This document shows, one piece after another, positions 48,293 to 56,578 of a stretch of 64,000 nucleotides of DNA (its first letter is position 1; each line of letters opens with the position of its first letter). The notes under the pieces were generated by a model that worked only from the letters and a program-made list of their open reading frames with translations, was not told the origin of the DNA and made no database searches. The stretch is taken from assembly GCF_029626175.1 (NCBI RefSeq), contig NZ_JARUBM010000002.1:2621001-2685000 (forward strand). The letters run 5' to 3'. The DNA is from Micromonospora sp. WMMD1082 (GTDB taxonomy: Bacteria; Actinomycetota; Actinomycetes; Mycobacteriales; Micromonosporaceae). A program made the position numbers and the translations under genes.

Positions 48293-50222
48293 ATGAACCG
48301 GGGAACGAAGGCTGTCGCGGTCGGCGGCACGCTGCTCGCGCTCGCGCTGCTCGCCGGCAGCATCGCCACGCCGGAACCGGCGTCGCGCGCACCCGGCCGC
48401 GTCGGGCCGCCGATGGTGCCGGTCGGCCTGGTCTCCTTCGACTCCTGCGCCGACGCCCTCACCGAGCTGCGCGCGGCGGCCAGCTCGGCGGTCGGCCCCT
48501 ACGGCTTCCCCGGTGACGGGTTGCTGCTCAGTGCCGGCCGGGTGACCGCCGCCGGCGCCGAGTCGACGGTGCGGACCTTCGCCGGCGCCCCGGGCGACGC
48601 CGCGAGCCAGGACGCCGGTGCGGGTCACTCGACGACGAACAACCACGAGGCCGGCGCGGACGAGCCCGACCTGGTGAAGACCGACGGTCGGCGGATCGTC
48701 ACGGTCACCGACGGCGTGCTGCGGGTGGTGGACCCGGCCGGCCGCCGGGTCGTCGGGAAGCTCGACCTGACCGACGGGCGGGAGGAGTGGCGCTGGCCGG
48801 AGCACCGGCTGCTGCTGCTCGGCGACCGCGCGCTGGTGCTCGGCGAGGACGTGCCCGACCCGGCATTCGACTACCGGTCGATCAGGCCCGTCGGGTGCGA
48901 CCCGCCTGCTGCTGGTCGATCTGGCCGGCCAGCCCCGGGTGCTCGGCACGTACCGGATCCAGGGCAGCACCGTCGACGCCCGGCTGACCGGCGACACGGC
49001 CCGGGTGGTGGTCCGCGCGACGGCCCGCCTGGAGTTCCCGCTCGACGGCGACGGCAGCGATCCGGCCCGGATCAAGCGGAACCGCGAGGTGATCGCGCGG
49101 GCCGGTGTCGAGGCGTGGCTGCCGGAGTACGAGTGGACGGCGGGACGTGAGCGGCACACTGGGCGGGTCGGCTGCGACCGGCTCAGCCGCCCGGAGCGGA
49201 TGACCGGCTCGTCCACGCTCACCGTGCTCAGCTTCGACCTCACCGCCGACCGGCTCGGCGACGGCGACCCGGTCGGTGTCGCGGCCGACGCCGACACCGT
49301 CTACGGCACGGCGACCAGCCTCTACCTGGCCGGTCAGCGACCGATGCCGGTGGTCACCACGCCCCGCTGGCGGCCGTCCTCGGCCGACCAGGTCACCGAG
49401 ATCTACCAGTTCGACACCGGCGCGGCGGGCCGTCCCCGCTTCCTCGCCGCCGGTGCGGTGCCGGGTTGGCTGATCAACCAGTACGCGCTCTCCGAGTGGG
49501 CGGGGCACCTGCGGGTGGCCACCACCACCGGCGACGTCTGGGGCGAGGGACGGACCTCCGAGTCGGCCGTACGCGTCCTGCGCCGCGACGGCGGGGCACT
49601 GGTGCAGGTCGGCGCGGTCGGTGGTCTGGGACGGGGCGAACGCATCTACTCGGTGCGCTACCTCGGGCCGGTCGCGTACGTGGTGACCTTCCGGCAGACC
49701 GACCCGCTCTACTCGCTCGACCTGGCCGACCCGGCCGCGCCGAGGGTCACCGGCGAGCTGAAGATCACCGGCTACTCGGGTTACCTGCACCCGCTGCCCG
49801 AGGGCCGGCTGCTCGGCGTCGGCCAGGAGGCCGACCGCGAGGGGCGGACCGAGGGCGTGCAGGTGTCCCTCTTCGACGTCCGCGATCCGGCCCGGCCGGA
49901 CCGGCTGGACCAGTGGCACCTGCCCGGCGGGTGGTCGAGCGCCGAACACGACCCGCACGCCTTCCTGTACCGGCCGGACACCGGCCTGGTGGCGCTGCCC
50001 GTCGACGCCGGCATCCGGCTGCTGCGGGTCACCGGCGACACGATCAGCGAGATCGGTGCGGTGACGCACCCCAGCGTAGAAACCGCCGGGACCTGGCGCC
50101 GGGCGGCGTCGGTACGCCGGTCGCTGGTGATCGGCGACGTGCTCTGGACCGTCTCCGACGCCGGCCTGCGGGCCACCGATCCGGCCACCGCCCGGAGCCT
50201 GGGCTGGATCGCCTCGACCTGA
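48293..50222 (+). pseudogene. Secreted beta-propeller domain protein, frameshifted
   Basis: The gene starts at ATG 48293 with a signal-anchor (GTLLALALLAGSIATPEPA) and runs in one frame to about codon 195, with SFDSCADALTELRAAA, HSTTNNHEAGADEPDLVKTDGRRIVTVTDGVLRVV and LLLLGDRALVLGEDVPDPAF. Family-like sequence then continues in the next frame as TRLLLVDLAGQPRVLGTY and goes on to 50222 with repeated propeller blades (AYVVTFRQTDPLYSLDLADP, SGYLHPLPEGRLLGVGQ, AEHDPHAFLYRPDTGLVALPV). The switch must occur between about 48845 and 48910 and corresponds to one extra base. The full length of about 640 residues is normal for this actinobacterial beta-propeller family (PF09826-like). Sequencing error or a real lesion are both possible. 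Function unknown. Confidence 0.82.
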
Positions 50223-50235
50223 ACCTTCCTCCCCC

Positions 50236-50278
50236 GCGGGTGGGGCCCGGTTCCTCGGGGTTTCCGGGCCCCACCCGC
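50236..50278 (+). terminator. Strong hairpin terminator
   Basis: Perfect 15-bp stem GCGGGTGGGGCCCGG / CCGGGCCCCACCCGC with a 13-nt loop, 14 bases after the beta-propeller stop. Confidence 0.85.
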
Positions 50279-50344
50279 CTTGACCTCACCCGTGGTTGAG
50301 GTAGTCGACTGACGGCGTGGGCCCATCGACAGCGAGGGGGAGCG

Positions 50345-51301
50345 ATGCGGGCGGTGTGGTTGTCCGAGTTCGGCGGACCGGAGGTGCTGGTGCCAGGCAC
50401 CGCGGCCGATCCGGTGCCCGGTACCGGTCAGGTGCTGATCGACGTGGTGCACGCGAACATCACCTTCGTGGAGACCCAGTTCCGGGCGACCGGCTTCGGA
50501 CCGTCGGCCGCGCCGCTGCCGGTGATCCCGGGTAACGGCGTCGGTGGGCTGATCGGCGCGGTCGGGGCGGACGTCGATCCGGGACTCGTCGGCCGGCGGG
50601 TGGTCAGCGGCACCGGCGGTTCCGGGGCGTACGCCGAGCGGGTCGTCGTTGACGCGGCGACGCCGGTGGCGGTACCGGACGGGCTGCCCCTGGACCAGGC
50701 GGTGGCCCTGCTCGCCGACGGGCGTACGGCGCTGATGCTAGCCGACGCGGCCGGCCTGCGACCCGGCGACCGGGTGCTGGTCGAGGCCGCCGCCGGTGGG
50801 GTGGGCAGCCTGCTCGTCCAGCTCGCGGCCCGCGCCGACACGCGGGTGGTCGGGCTCGCCGGCGGTACGCGCAAGACGGCGCTGCTGCCCGAACTGGGCG
50901 CGCGGCTCGCCGTCGACTACCGCGAACCCGACTGGGCCAGGCGGGTACGGTCGGCGCTCGGCGCGGTCGACGTGGTCTTCGACGGAGTGGGCGGCGCGAT
51001 CGGACGGACGGCGTTCGAGCTGCTCGACCCGGGCGGCCGGATGCTCAGCTTCGGACTGGCCAGCGGCGAGTGGGCCGACATCGGTGCCGAGGCCGCCGCC
51101 GAGCGGGGCGTGACGCTGATCCGGCCGGCGCCGACGCCCGCGCAGCTGCGGGCGTACACCGAGCGGGCGCTGGCGGAAGCGGCGGCCGGCCGGCTGCGCG
51201 CGGTGATCGGCCAGCGATTCCCGCTGGACCGCGCGGCCGACGCGCACGCGGCGATCGGCGCCCGCGCCACGGTCGGCAAGACCCTGCTCGACGTACGCTG
51301 A
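50345..51301 (+). CDS. Zinc-binding-type/quinone oxidoreductase (MDR family)
   Basis: 318 residues from ATG 50345 with GAGGGGGAGCG upstream. Medium-chain dehydrogenase/reductase: GroES-like N-terminal domain (VWLSEFGGPEVLVPG, VIPGNGVGGLIGAVG) and Rossmann domain with VLVEAAAGGVGSLLVQLA, AVDYREPDW and VVFDGVGGAIGRTAFELL. The zinc-ligand cysteines of alcohol dehydrogenases are absent, so it belongs to the NADPH:quinone reductase group. Its 3' end is 8 bases from the convergent YbjN-like gene. Confidence 0.93.
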   Translation: MRAVWLSEFGGPEVLVPGTAADPVPGTGQVLIDVVHANITFVETQFRATGFGPSAAPLPVIPGNGVGGLIGAVGADVDPGLVGRRVVSGTGGSGAYAERVVVDAATPVAVPDGLPLDQAVALLADGRTALMLADAAGLRPGDRVLVEAAAGGVGSLLVQLAARADTRVVGLAGGTRKTALLPELGARLAVDYREPDWARRVRSALGAVDVVFDGVGGAIGRTAFELLDPGGRMLSFGLASGEWADIGAEAAAERGVTLIRPAPTPAQLRAYTERALAEAAAGRLRAVIGQRFPLDRAADAHAAIGARATVGKTLLDVR

Positions 51302-51308
51302 CCGCCGC

Positions 51309-52388
51309 TCACAGGTACATGCCGGTGCGGTGCTCGCCGCGCCCCGGCTTGTCCCCCTCGCCGAAGAACCGCTTGCCACCGAACTCGCCGTGCAGGCGGT
51401 CGTCCAGCTCGTCCGCGAGCCCGGTCATCACCTGCATTGCCAGCATCAGATGGGTCGGCTGGAAGTTGCGGCCGAAGACCGGGATCGACGCCCACACGGT
51501 GTCGTCGGCACAGTAGAGGCGCCCGATCGGCATCCGGTTGGTCAGCTCGGACAGCTTGACGTAGAGCCGCTCGGTGGGCTCCACCTCGGTGAGCACCGGG
51601 GAGAAGACGTCCACCAGTGGCGGGTTGTCGCGGACCCGGACGAAGACCATCGCCGAGCCGGCCCGGATGTTGATGTCGCCGTCGGAGTCGACCTGGAGCC
51701 GGTCGGAGTCCGACCTGAGCATGGTCGACACGACCGTACGGACCCGCTCGGCCAGATCCAGCACCTCGGTGTCCACGCCGCCCTCGCCCGTGGCGGCCAG
51801 CGCCTTCTCCAGCTCGGTGCCGATCTCCCGTGCCAGGTTGACCTCGCTGCGCGCGGTGCCCAGTGCCTGCCCGGGGAGCGGCTCGCCCGCACTGTCCTCG
51901 ATCACGTAGACCAGGAAGGCCGGATGCGGGGCACCGTAGATGTCCCGCAGGGTACGCGACAGCAGCGCGGCCAACCGGGTGGTCTCGTCCACCGCGCAGT
52001 CCAGCCCGAACTGGTCTCCCGAGCCCTCCACCACACCCGGCGGCGACCAGCCCAGCGCGACCATGTCGGCGACCGCCGCGCGGTCCAGCCGGTAACCCTG
52101 CGGCAGGGTCGCGTTGCCCACCGCCCGGGCGGCGAACCGGCCCTCCGTCCCGACCTCGACATAGACGGAGTAGATGGCGTCGTCGGTGCCGGAGGCGGTC
52201 GGATCGAGGGTCAGCCCCACGCGCGCTCCCGGCGGTAGCGCGGACAACCGGTCGGCCAGCGCCCGGGCAAACTCCCGCCATGCCTGAGTCACCTTCGCCC
52301 GCAGATCGGTCGTGCTCGGCTCGTCGAGCAGGATCGACTCATGGTGCGCCGGCGTGCCGGGCGGCGCCGAGGGGTGGTCTGCCGTCAT
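51309..52388 (-). CDS. YbjN/TY-Chap-like protein with C-terminal HbYX-like tail
   Basis: 359 residues, no signal peptide or membrane segment. Two similar alpha/beta modules can be seen: residues about 25-170 (VTQAWREFARALADRLSAL ... AIYSVYVEVGTEGRFAARAVG) and 190-340 (VRTVVSTMLRSDSDRLQVDSDGDINIRAGSAMVFVRVRDNPPLVDVFSPVL ... TVWASIPVFGRNFQPTHLMLAMQVM). These resemble YbjN/type III-chaperone-like TY-Chap domains described in actinobacteria. The protein ends GEHRTGMYL, very like the Bpa tail GHSTGQYL in this window; M-Y-L fits hydrophobic-Tyr-any. A proteasome link is therefore possible (inference). Its function is not established. Confidence 0.75.
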   Translation of the reverse strand: MTADHPSAPPGTPAHHESILLDEPSTTDLRAKVTQAWREFARALADRLSALPPGARVGLTLDPTASGTDDAIYSVYVEVGTEGRFAARAVGNATLPQGYRLDRAAVADMVALGWSPPGVVEGSGDQFGLDCAVDETTRLAALLSRTLRDIYGAPHPAFLVYVIEDSAGEPLPGQALGTARSEVNLAREIGTELEKALAATGEGGVDTEVLDLAERVRTVVSTMLRSDSDRLQVDSDGDINIRAGSAMVFVRVRDNPPLVDVFSPVLTEVEPTERLYVKLSELTNRMPIGRLYCADDTVWASIPVFGRNFQPTHLMLAMQVMTGLADELDDRLHGEFGGKRFFGEGDKPGRGEHRTGMYL

Positions 52389-52481
52389 GATCGCCTCCGT
52401 CCGTTCCGGTCACCCTACCCAGCCGCCCGAGGGGACGGACCGGCGCGGACCGTGATCGGACAACGCCGGTCAGTCGGTACG

Positions 52482-52570
52482 GGTGATCCGGCCCCGCCGG
52501 GTCGGCACGAGGCTGCCAATCGGTCATTCGGTGCGGTGGTCCGGTCCCGCCGGGTCGGCACGGGGTTGCC
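52482..52570. repeat. Imperfect 36-bp direct duplication at the DUF6457 3' end
   Basis: 52482-52517 and 52535-52570 match at about 31 of 36 positions around CCGCCGGGTCGGCACG; similarity extends a further 10 bases upstream with one gap. One copy encodes the last codons of the DUF6457 gene, the other lies past its stop. Confidence 0.7.
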
Positions 52571-52814
52571 GGTCGCCGCCCAGCTCGATCGGCCAGATGC
52601 CGGCCAGCGCGGCGAGACGGGCCGCCGTCACGGCCGGATCCGCGCCCTGTCCGACGGCCAGGCCGAGCAGGTACGCGGTGACCGGGGCACCCGGCCGCAG
52701 CACCTGGTGGGCCACGTCCCGGGCGAGGTCGAGCACGGTGGGCACCGGCACCTGCGCCGGGTCGAGACCCAGCTCCGCGCAGGCGGCCGTGACCCAGTCG
52801 TCCATCACCGTCAT
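52524..52814 (-). CDS. DUF6457-like small protein
   Basis: 96 residues from ATG 52814, which overlaps the mobA stop as ATGA. All-helical: DDWVTAACAELGLDPAQVPVPTVLDLARDVAHQVLRPGAPVTAYLLGLAVGQGADPAVTAARLAALAG. Proteins of this kind (DUF6457) are adjacent or fused to MobA-like guanylyltransferases in actinobacteria, as here, suggesting a role in molybdenum cofactor delivery. The last ten residues (RQPRADPAGPDHRTE) are encoded by one copy of a duplicated segment. Confidence 0.82.
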   Translation of the reverse strand: MTVMDDWVTAACAELGLDPAQVPVPTVLDLARDVAHQVLRPGAPVTAYLLGLAVGQGADPAVTAARLAALAGIWPIELGGDRQPRADPAGPDHRTE

Positions 52815-53522
52815 CGCGTCCACTCCTCCGCCCGGCGTACGTCACGCTCAGTGTCGCAGTCGAACCAGGGCTCCGGGCCGTCGCCGGTCCACGCCACCTC
52901 GCGGACGGCCAGATCGGTCAGCAGATCCCGCAGCGGTGCACCGGCCAGCTCACCACCACGCCGTCCGGCGAGCCGGTCCAGGGCGGTACGCAGGGCGTCC
53001 GGTCGCCACACCCCACACAGCGTCTGCCGCCGCCCCAACCCGTCCACAAAGCACACTCCGTCCACGCCCACGCTCCCGATACCCGGCGGTATCCCGACAC
53101 CTGCCGGCCTCGCGGTGCTCGGTGTTCCGGTGCCTGAACCGCTGTGGAGGTCGGTGCCGTGCAGGTGGCGCAGCAACTCGCCGACGGCGGCCCGGGTCAA
53201 CAGCGGCAGGTCGGCGGCGAGCAGGGCGACGGCCGGCACGTCGGGATCAAGCAGGTCCAGCCCTGCCGCGATGGCGGGAACCGGCCCGCCGCCGGGCGGT
53301 ACCTCGCGGGTCAGCCGTACTCCCGTGAGCGCCGGCCCGGGCCCGACCAGGATCCGGGGCGCCGCATCGGCAACCGCGGCGAGCACCCGCTCGCGCATCG
53401 GCACCCCGCCCACGGGCAGCGCCGGCTTGTCCCGCCCACCCATCCTCCGTGCCGACCCCCCCCCCCGCCAGCACCACCGCCCCATACACCACCACCCCAC
53501 TATCCTCCCGCCCTCCCGTCAT
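52811..53522 (-). pseudogene. mobA: Molybdenum cofactor guanylyltransferase, frame broken at a G11 tract
   Basis: From ATG 53522 the reading frame gives MTGGREDSGVVVYGAVVLAGG, the first half of the MobA nucleotide loop. It then meets eleven consecutive G (minus strand; 53456-53466) and goes out of frame. The other frame continues GSARRMGGRDKPALPVGGVP, AVALLAADLPLLTRAAVGELL, TLCGVWRPDALRTALDRLAG and WFDCDTERDVRRAEEW down to the stop at 52811. Ten G's would give LAGGGSARRMGGRDKP, a perfect LAGGxSxRMGxDK motif, so one base is extra. The intact enzyme adds GMP to molybdopterin. Either slippage in the cell or a homopolymer sequencing error explains it. Coupled to DUF6457 by a four-base overlap. 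Confidence 0.85.
53456..53466. repeat. Homopolymer C11 (G11 on the coding strand)
   Basis: Eleven C in a row on the plus strand, inside the mobA nucleotide-binding loop codons. Such tracts are prone to slippage by polymerase and to miscalling. Confidence 0.9.
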
Positions 53523-53529
53523 TCCCCTC

Positions 53530-53546
53530 GTTGATCATGAAGTTAG
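53530..53546. repeat. Half copy of the 6.5-kb palindrome core
   Basis: CGTTGATCATGAAGTTA shares the 15-base core GTTGATCATGAAGTT with both arms of the element at 6467-6561 but has no matching second arm. It sits in the divergent region between mobA and fdhD. Confidence 0.65.
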
Positions 53547-53576
53547 CGAGTGTTTGGGAGAGCGGGCGGGAGAGCG

Positions 53577-53623
53577 GGAGGGTGGGAGGGGAGGGTGGGG
53601 GAGGATGGTGGGGTGGGACGGGG
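53577..53623 (+). other. G-rich tract with quadruplex potential
   Basis: At least six runs of three to five G separated by one to three bases (GGGAGGGTGGGAGGGGAGGG and onward) directly upstream of and overlapping the fdhD start. It contains the GGGGAGGA used as Shine-Dalgarno. Confidence 0.6.
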
Positions 53624-54467
53624 TAGTGAGCGGCGTGGGGTGTTGCGGGTGGATCTTGGTGCGGGGGAGGTGGGGCAGGGCCGGGTGCGGCGGCTGGACA
53701 CCCTCGCCGCCGAGGAGCCGCTGGAGATCCGGGTCGGGCCGGCGGGTCCGGGCCGACGCCGGCCCCTCTCCGTCACCATGCGTACCCCGGGTGCGGATCT
53801 GGATCTGGCCCTCGGGTTCCTGCTCACCGAGGGGCTGATCCGCTCGGCGGACGACGTGTCCACCGCGCAGCTCTGTGCCGGCGCGGAGACGCCGAACACC
53901 TACAACGTGGTCGACGTGGCCCTGGCGCCCGGCGTGCCGGACCCGGTCGCCGACGCCACCCGGCACTTCCACACCACCAGCGCCTGCGGGGTGTGCGGCA
54001 AGGCGAGCATCGACGCGGTGCGTACCCGATCGCTCTTCGACGTGGCCGGCGATCCGCTCACCGTAAGCGCCACGCTGCTGGCCGAGCTGCCGGAGCGGCT
54101 ACGGGCCGGGCAGCGGGGCTTCGACCGCACCGGCGGGTCGCACGCGGCGGGGTTGTTCTCGGCCGACGGCGAGCTGCTGGTGCTGCGCGAGGACGTGGGC
54201 CGGCACAACGCGGTGGACAAGGTGATCGGCTGGGCGGTACGCGAACGGCGGCTGCCGCTGGTCGGGCACCTGCTGCTGGTCTCCGGCCGGGCCAGTTTCG
54301 AGCTGACCCAGAAGGCGTGGATGGCCGGGGTGCCGCTGCTCGCGGCGGTCTCGGCACCGAGCACGCTCGCGGTCGACGTGGCCGCCGAGGCCGGGCTGAC
54401 CCTGGTCGGCTTCCTGCGCGGCCAAACAATGAACGTCTACACCGCCCCCCACCGCGTCACCCCCTGA
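53613..54467 (+). CDS. fdhD: FdhD sulfurtransferase for formate dehydrogenase
   Basis: 284 residues from GTG 53613; GGGGAGGA lies 8 nt upstream, and upstream codons are pure G-rich tract. Family features: [17 protein letters not shown], the catalytic CGVCGK motif ([14 protein letters not shown]) which relays sulfur from IscS to bis-MGD cofactor, [30 protein letters not shown] and [21 protein letters not shown]. Cytosolic. Divergent from mobA and DUF6457, which make the guanylated cofactor it acts on; the formate dehydrogenase itself is not in the window. Confidence 0.95.
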   Translation: MGRGSERRGVLRVDLGAGEVGQGRVRRLDTLAAEEPLEIRVGPAGPGRRRPLSVTMRTPGADLDLALGFLLTEGLIRSADDVSTAQLCAGAETPNTYNVVDVALAPGVPDPVADATRHFHTTSACGVCGKASIDAVRTRSLFDVAGDPLTVSATLLAELPERLRAGQRGFDRTGGSHAAGLFSADGELLVLREDVGRHNAVDKVIGWAVRERRLPLVGHLLLVSGRASFELTQKAWMAGVPLLAAVSAPSTLAVDVAAEAGLTLVGFLRGQTMNVYTAPHRVTP

Positions 54468-54478
54468 CCTCCCCTGGT

Positions 54479-54531
54479 CGTGGCAGTGTGGCTGCGCGAC
54501 ACGCCGATGCGAGAACAGCCACACTGCCACG
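54479..54531. repeat. Intergenic palindrome sharing a loop with the 6.5-kb element
   Basis: Perfect 15-bp arms CGTGGCAGTGTGGCT (54479-54493) and AGCCACACTGCCACG (54517-54531). The loop GCGCGACACGCCGATGCGAGAAC contains GCGACACGCCG followed by RTG and GAGA, as does the loop at 6505-6523, although the stems are unrelated. Between convergent fdhD and the GAP-family gene. Confidence 0.8.
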
Positions 54532-54590
54532 AGCCAAGGGCGGCGCCACGCGACGCGTGAACGCTGGCAACCTGGTGGGCCGACAGTTTC

Positions 54591-55301
54591 TCAGCGGTTC
54601 GCGAGCATCTCGAACAGCCCCAGCCGGACGGCGGCGTCGCGGGCGATCAGGAAGCCGGCGATGCCGAGCACCCAGCCGAGCATGCTCCCGGACGACCGGA
54701 CGATCCACCCGTTGAGCCGGGCGAGCACCGGCTCGACCCGCCTCGGCCAGGCCACCCGCGCACCCAGCAGCAGCACCGCCGGCAACACCATGACCAGGCA
54801 GTATCCGGCCAGGAGCGCGATCACGTTCGGCACGCCGAGACCCGAGGTGGTGAGCAGGCCCAGGGCGCCGAGGTACGGCAGCATGGTCGCCACCTCGGCC
54901 AGCGCGGCGAACACGGCCAGCCCGACCAGCCAGCGCGGCGACGAGTCACCGGCGGTCACCCGATCCCGCCAGCGCAGCACCCGGCCGGTGCCCGCGCCCC
55001 GCTTGCCGTCGTACCGGAAGCTCAGCACGAACAACCCGATGCCCAGCGCGAGTTGGCCCCAGAGCACCGGCCGGTTGTCCAGCGCGCCGCCGAGCAGCTC
55101 GGCCAACCCGCTGCCGCCGAAGTAGAGCAGCAACCCGACGACGAAGTAGAAGCCGGCGATGGTGCCGAGGTAGGTCAGCACCCGACGGACGCTCACCGGC
55201 CCCGGAGCGAGCAGCAGCCAGACGGGAATGAACAGGGTGCCGATGCTGGTGCTGTCGATCAGCGCCAGGCCGGCGAGGGAGAGCAGCAGGGCGAGGCTCA
55301 T
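54591..55301 (-). CDS. GAP/Sap-like six-helix membrane protein
   Basis: 236 residues with six membrane helices: SLALLLSLAGLALIDSTSIG, TLFIPVWLLLAP, VLTYLGTIAGFYFVVGLLLYFG, LALGIGLFVLSF, then a cytoplasmic loop (RYDGKRGAGTGRVLRWRD) and a second half with ATMLPYLGALGLLTTSGLGVPNVIALLAGYCLVMVLPAVLLL. The two-half layout and 'IDSTS' and 'ATMLPY' motifs match actinobacterial GAP/Sap proteins of the LysE superfamily, some of which help move glycolipids across the membrane. Its ATG overlaps the MFS stop (ATGA). Confidence 0.82.
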   Translation of the reverse strand: MSLALLLSLAGLALIDSTSIGTLFIPVWLLLAPGPVSVRRVLTYLGTIAGFYFVVGLLLYFGGSGLAELLGGALDNRPVLWGQLALGIGLFVLSFRYDGKRGAGTGRVLRWRDRVTAGDSSPRWLVGLAVFAALAEVATMLPYLGALGLLTTSGLGVPNVIALLAGYCLVMVLPAVLLLGARVAWPRRVEPVLARLNGWIVRSSGSMLGWVLGIAGFLIARDAAVRLGLFEMLANR

Positions 55302-56578
55302 GCCGGATCACGTACCAGTTCGGACATGCGCTGATTATCCGTGCGCGCCGCCACCCGGTTCATCGACCGCCAGGGGCCGCCGAGCAGCGGGGTGAGGACC
55401 ACCAGGAGGTAGCCGGCGCCGACCACGACCAGGGTGACCGTGGTGCCGGCATGCTCGCTGGCGAAGCCCGCGCCCAGCGCGCCGAGCGGAACGGCGGCCC
55501 ACGCGGTGGCGCCGATCACGCCGTAGACCCGGGCCCGCATCCGGGGTGGCACCCGTTCGAGCTTGATGGCGCCGATCAGGGGATTGATCGCCCCGGCGGC
55601 GAAGCCCGCGACCAGGACCATGGCGAACAGCACGGGCAGCGGCAGCCCGGCGGCGAGGCCCCAGAACGGCGTCGGGCCGGCCACCGCGAAGGCCACCACG
55701 AAGGTCGGCCGGCGGGGTAGCCGGTGGCCGATCGCGCTGAACACCAGCGAACCGACGAGGGCACCGCCGCCCATGCCGCCGACGAGCAGCCCGAGGGCCG
55801 CCGCCCCGCCGAGATCCCGGTGGGCGACCACGGGCAGCAGCACGTTGGTCTTGGCGGCGTCGAAGAAGTTGGTCACCAGCACCAGCAGGACCATGACACG
55901 CAGCAGCGGTTCGGTCAGCAGGAACCGCACTCCGGCGGCGAACTGGCGCCAGTAGCCGCCGCTGTCGTCGGCGGTCTCGGGCTCGTCGGCGCCGGGTTGC
56001 ATGCCGGCCGGTACCAGCACGGCGACCACCACGGCGGAGAGCACGAACGTCGCCGCGTCGATGACCAGCACGGGTAGTGCCCCGAGGGTGGCGACCAGCA
56101 GGCCGGCCACCGGTGCGCCGAGCAGGCGCGCACCCCGCTCGGTCGCCTCCATCCAACCGATCGCCCGCTCGACGGGCAGGCCGGCGGCGGTGGCCGCCTC
56201 GGGTAGCAGGGCTATGCGGGCCGTCTGGCCGGGTGTGTCGAGCAGATTGCTGACGAAGACGAGCACGAGCAGGGCCCAGAAGGGCAGCCCGACGGTGGCG
56301 TAGAGCAGTGGGATCGCGGCGATCGTCACGCAGGAGACAAGGTCGGCCAGCACACTCGCGCGGCGGTAGCCGATCCGGTCGACCATCACCCCGCCCAGCG
56401 CGCCGCCGAGCACGATGGGTGCGGTCGCGACGGCGCCGGTGATGCCGGTGGCGACCGGCGAGCCGGTCTCGACGAGGACGTAGAGCGGCAGCGCGATGAT
56501 CGTGAGCATGTTGCCGGTCAGCGAGACCGCGTGCCCGATCAGCAGGCCGGCCAGGGGAGCCCGCGACCGGCCGCTCAC
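55298..56578 (-). CDS. MFS transporter
   Basis: 426 residues from GTG 56578, overlapping the ArsR stop as GTGA. About twelve helices. Motif A-like loop DRIGYRRASVLADLVS between helices two and three, then NLLDTPGQTARIALLPEAA, ERGARLLGAPVAGLLVATLG and the second-half repeats GALVGSLVFSAIGHRLPRRP. It resembles the macrolide/MefE-type DHA3 exporters. Probably an efflux pump regulated by the ArsR-like protein made from the same transcript. Confidence 0.92.
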   Translation of the reverse strand: MSGRSRAPLAGLLIGHAVSLTGNMLTIIALPLYVLVETGSPVATGITGAVATAPIVLGGALGGVMVDRIGYRRASVLADLVSCVTIAAIPLLYATVGLPFWALLVLVFVSNLLDTPGQTARIALLPEAATAAGLPVERAIGWMEATERGARLLGAPVAGLLVATLGALPVLVIDAATFVLSAVVVAVLVPAGMQPGADEPETADDSGGYWRQFAAGVRFLLTEPLLRVMVLLVLVTNFFDAAKTNVLLPVVAHRDLGGAAALGLLVGGMGGGALVGSLVFSAIGHRLPRRPTFVVAFAVAGPTPFWGLAAGLPLPVLFAMVLVAGFAAGAINPLIGAIKLERVPPRMRARVYGVIGATAWAAVPLGALGAGFASEHAGTTVTLVVVGAGYLLVVLTPLLGGPWRSMNRVAARTDNQRMSELVRDPA

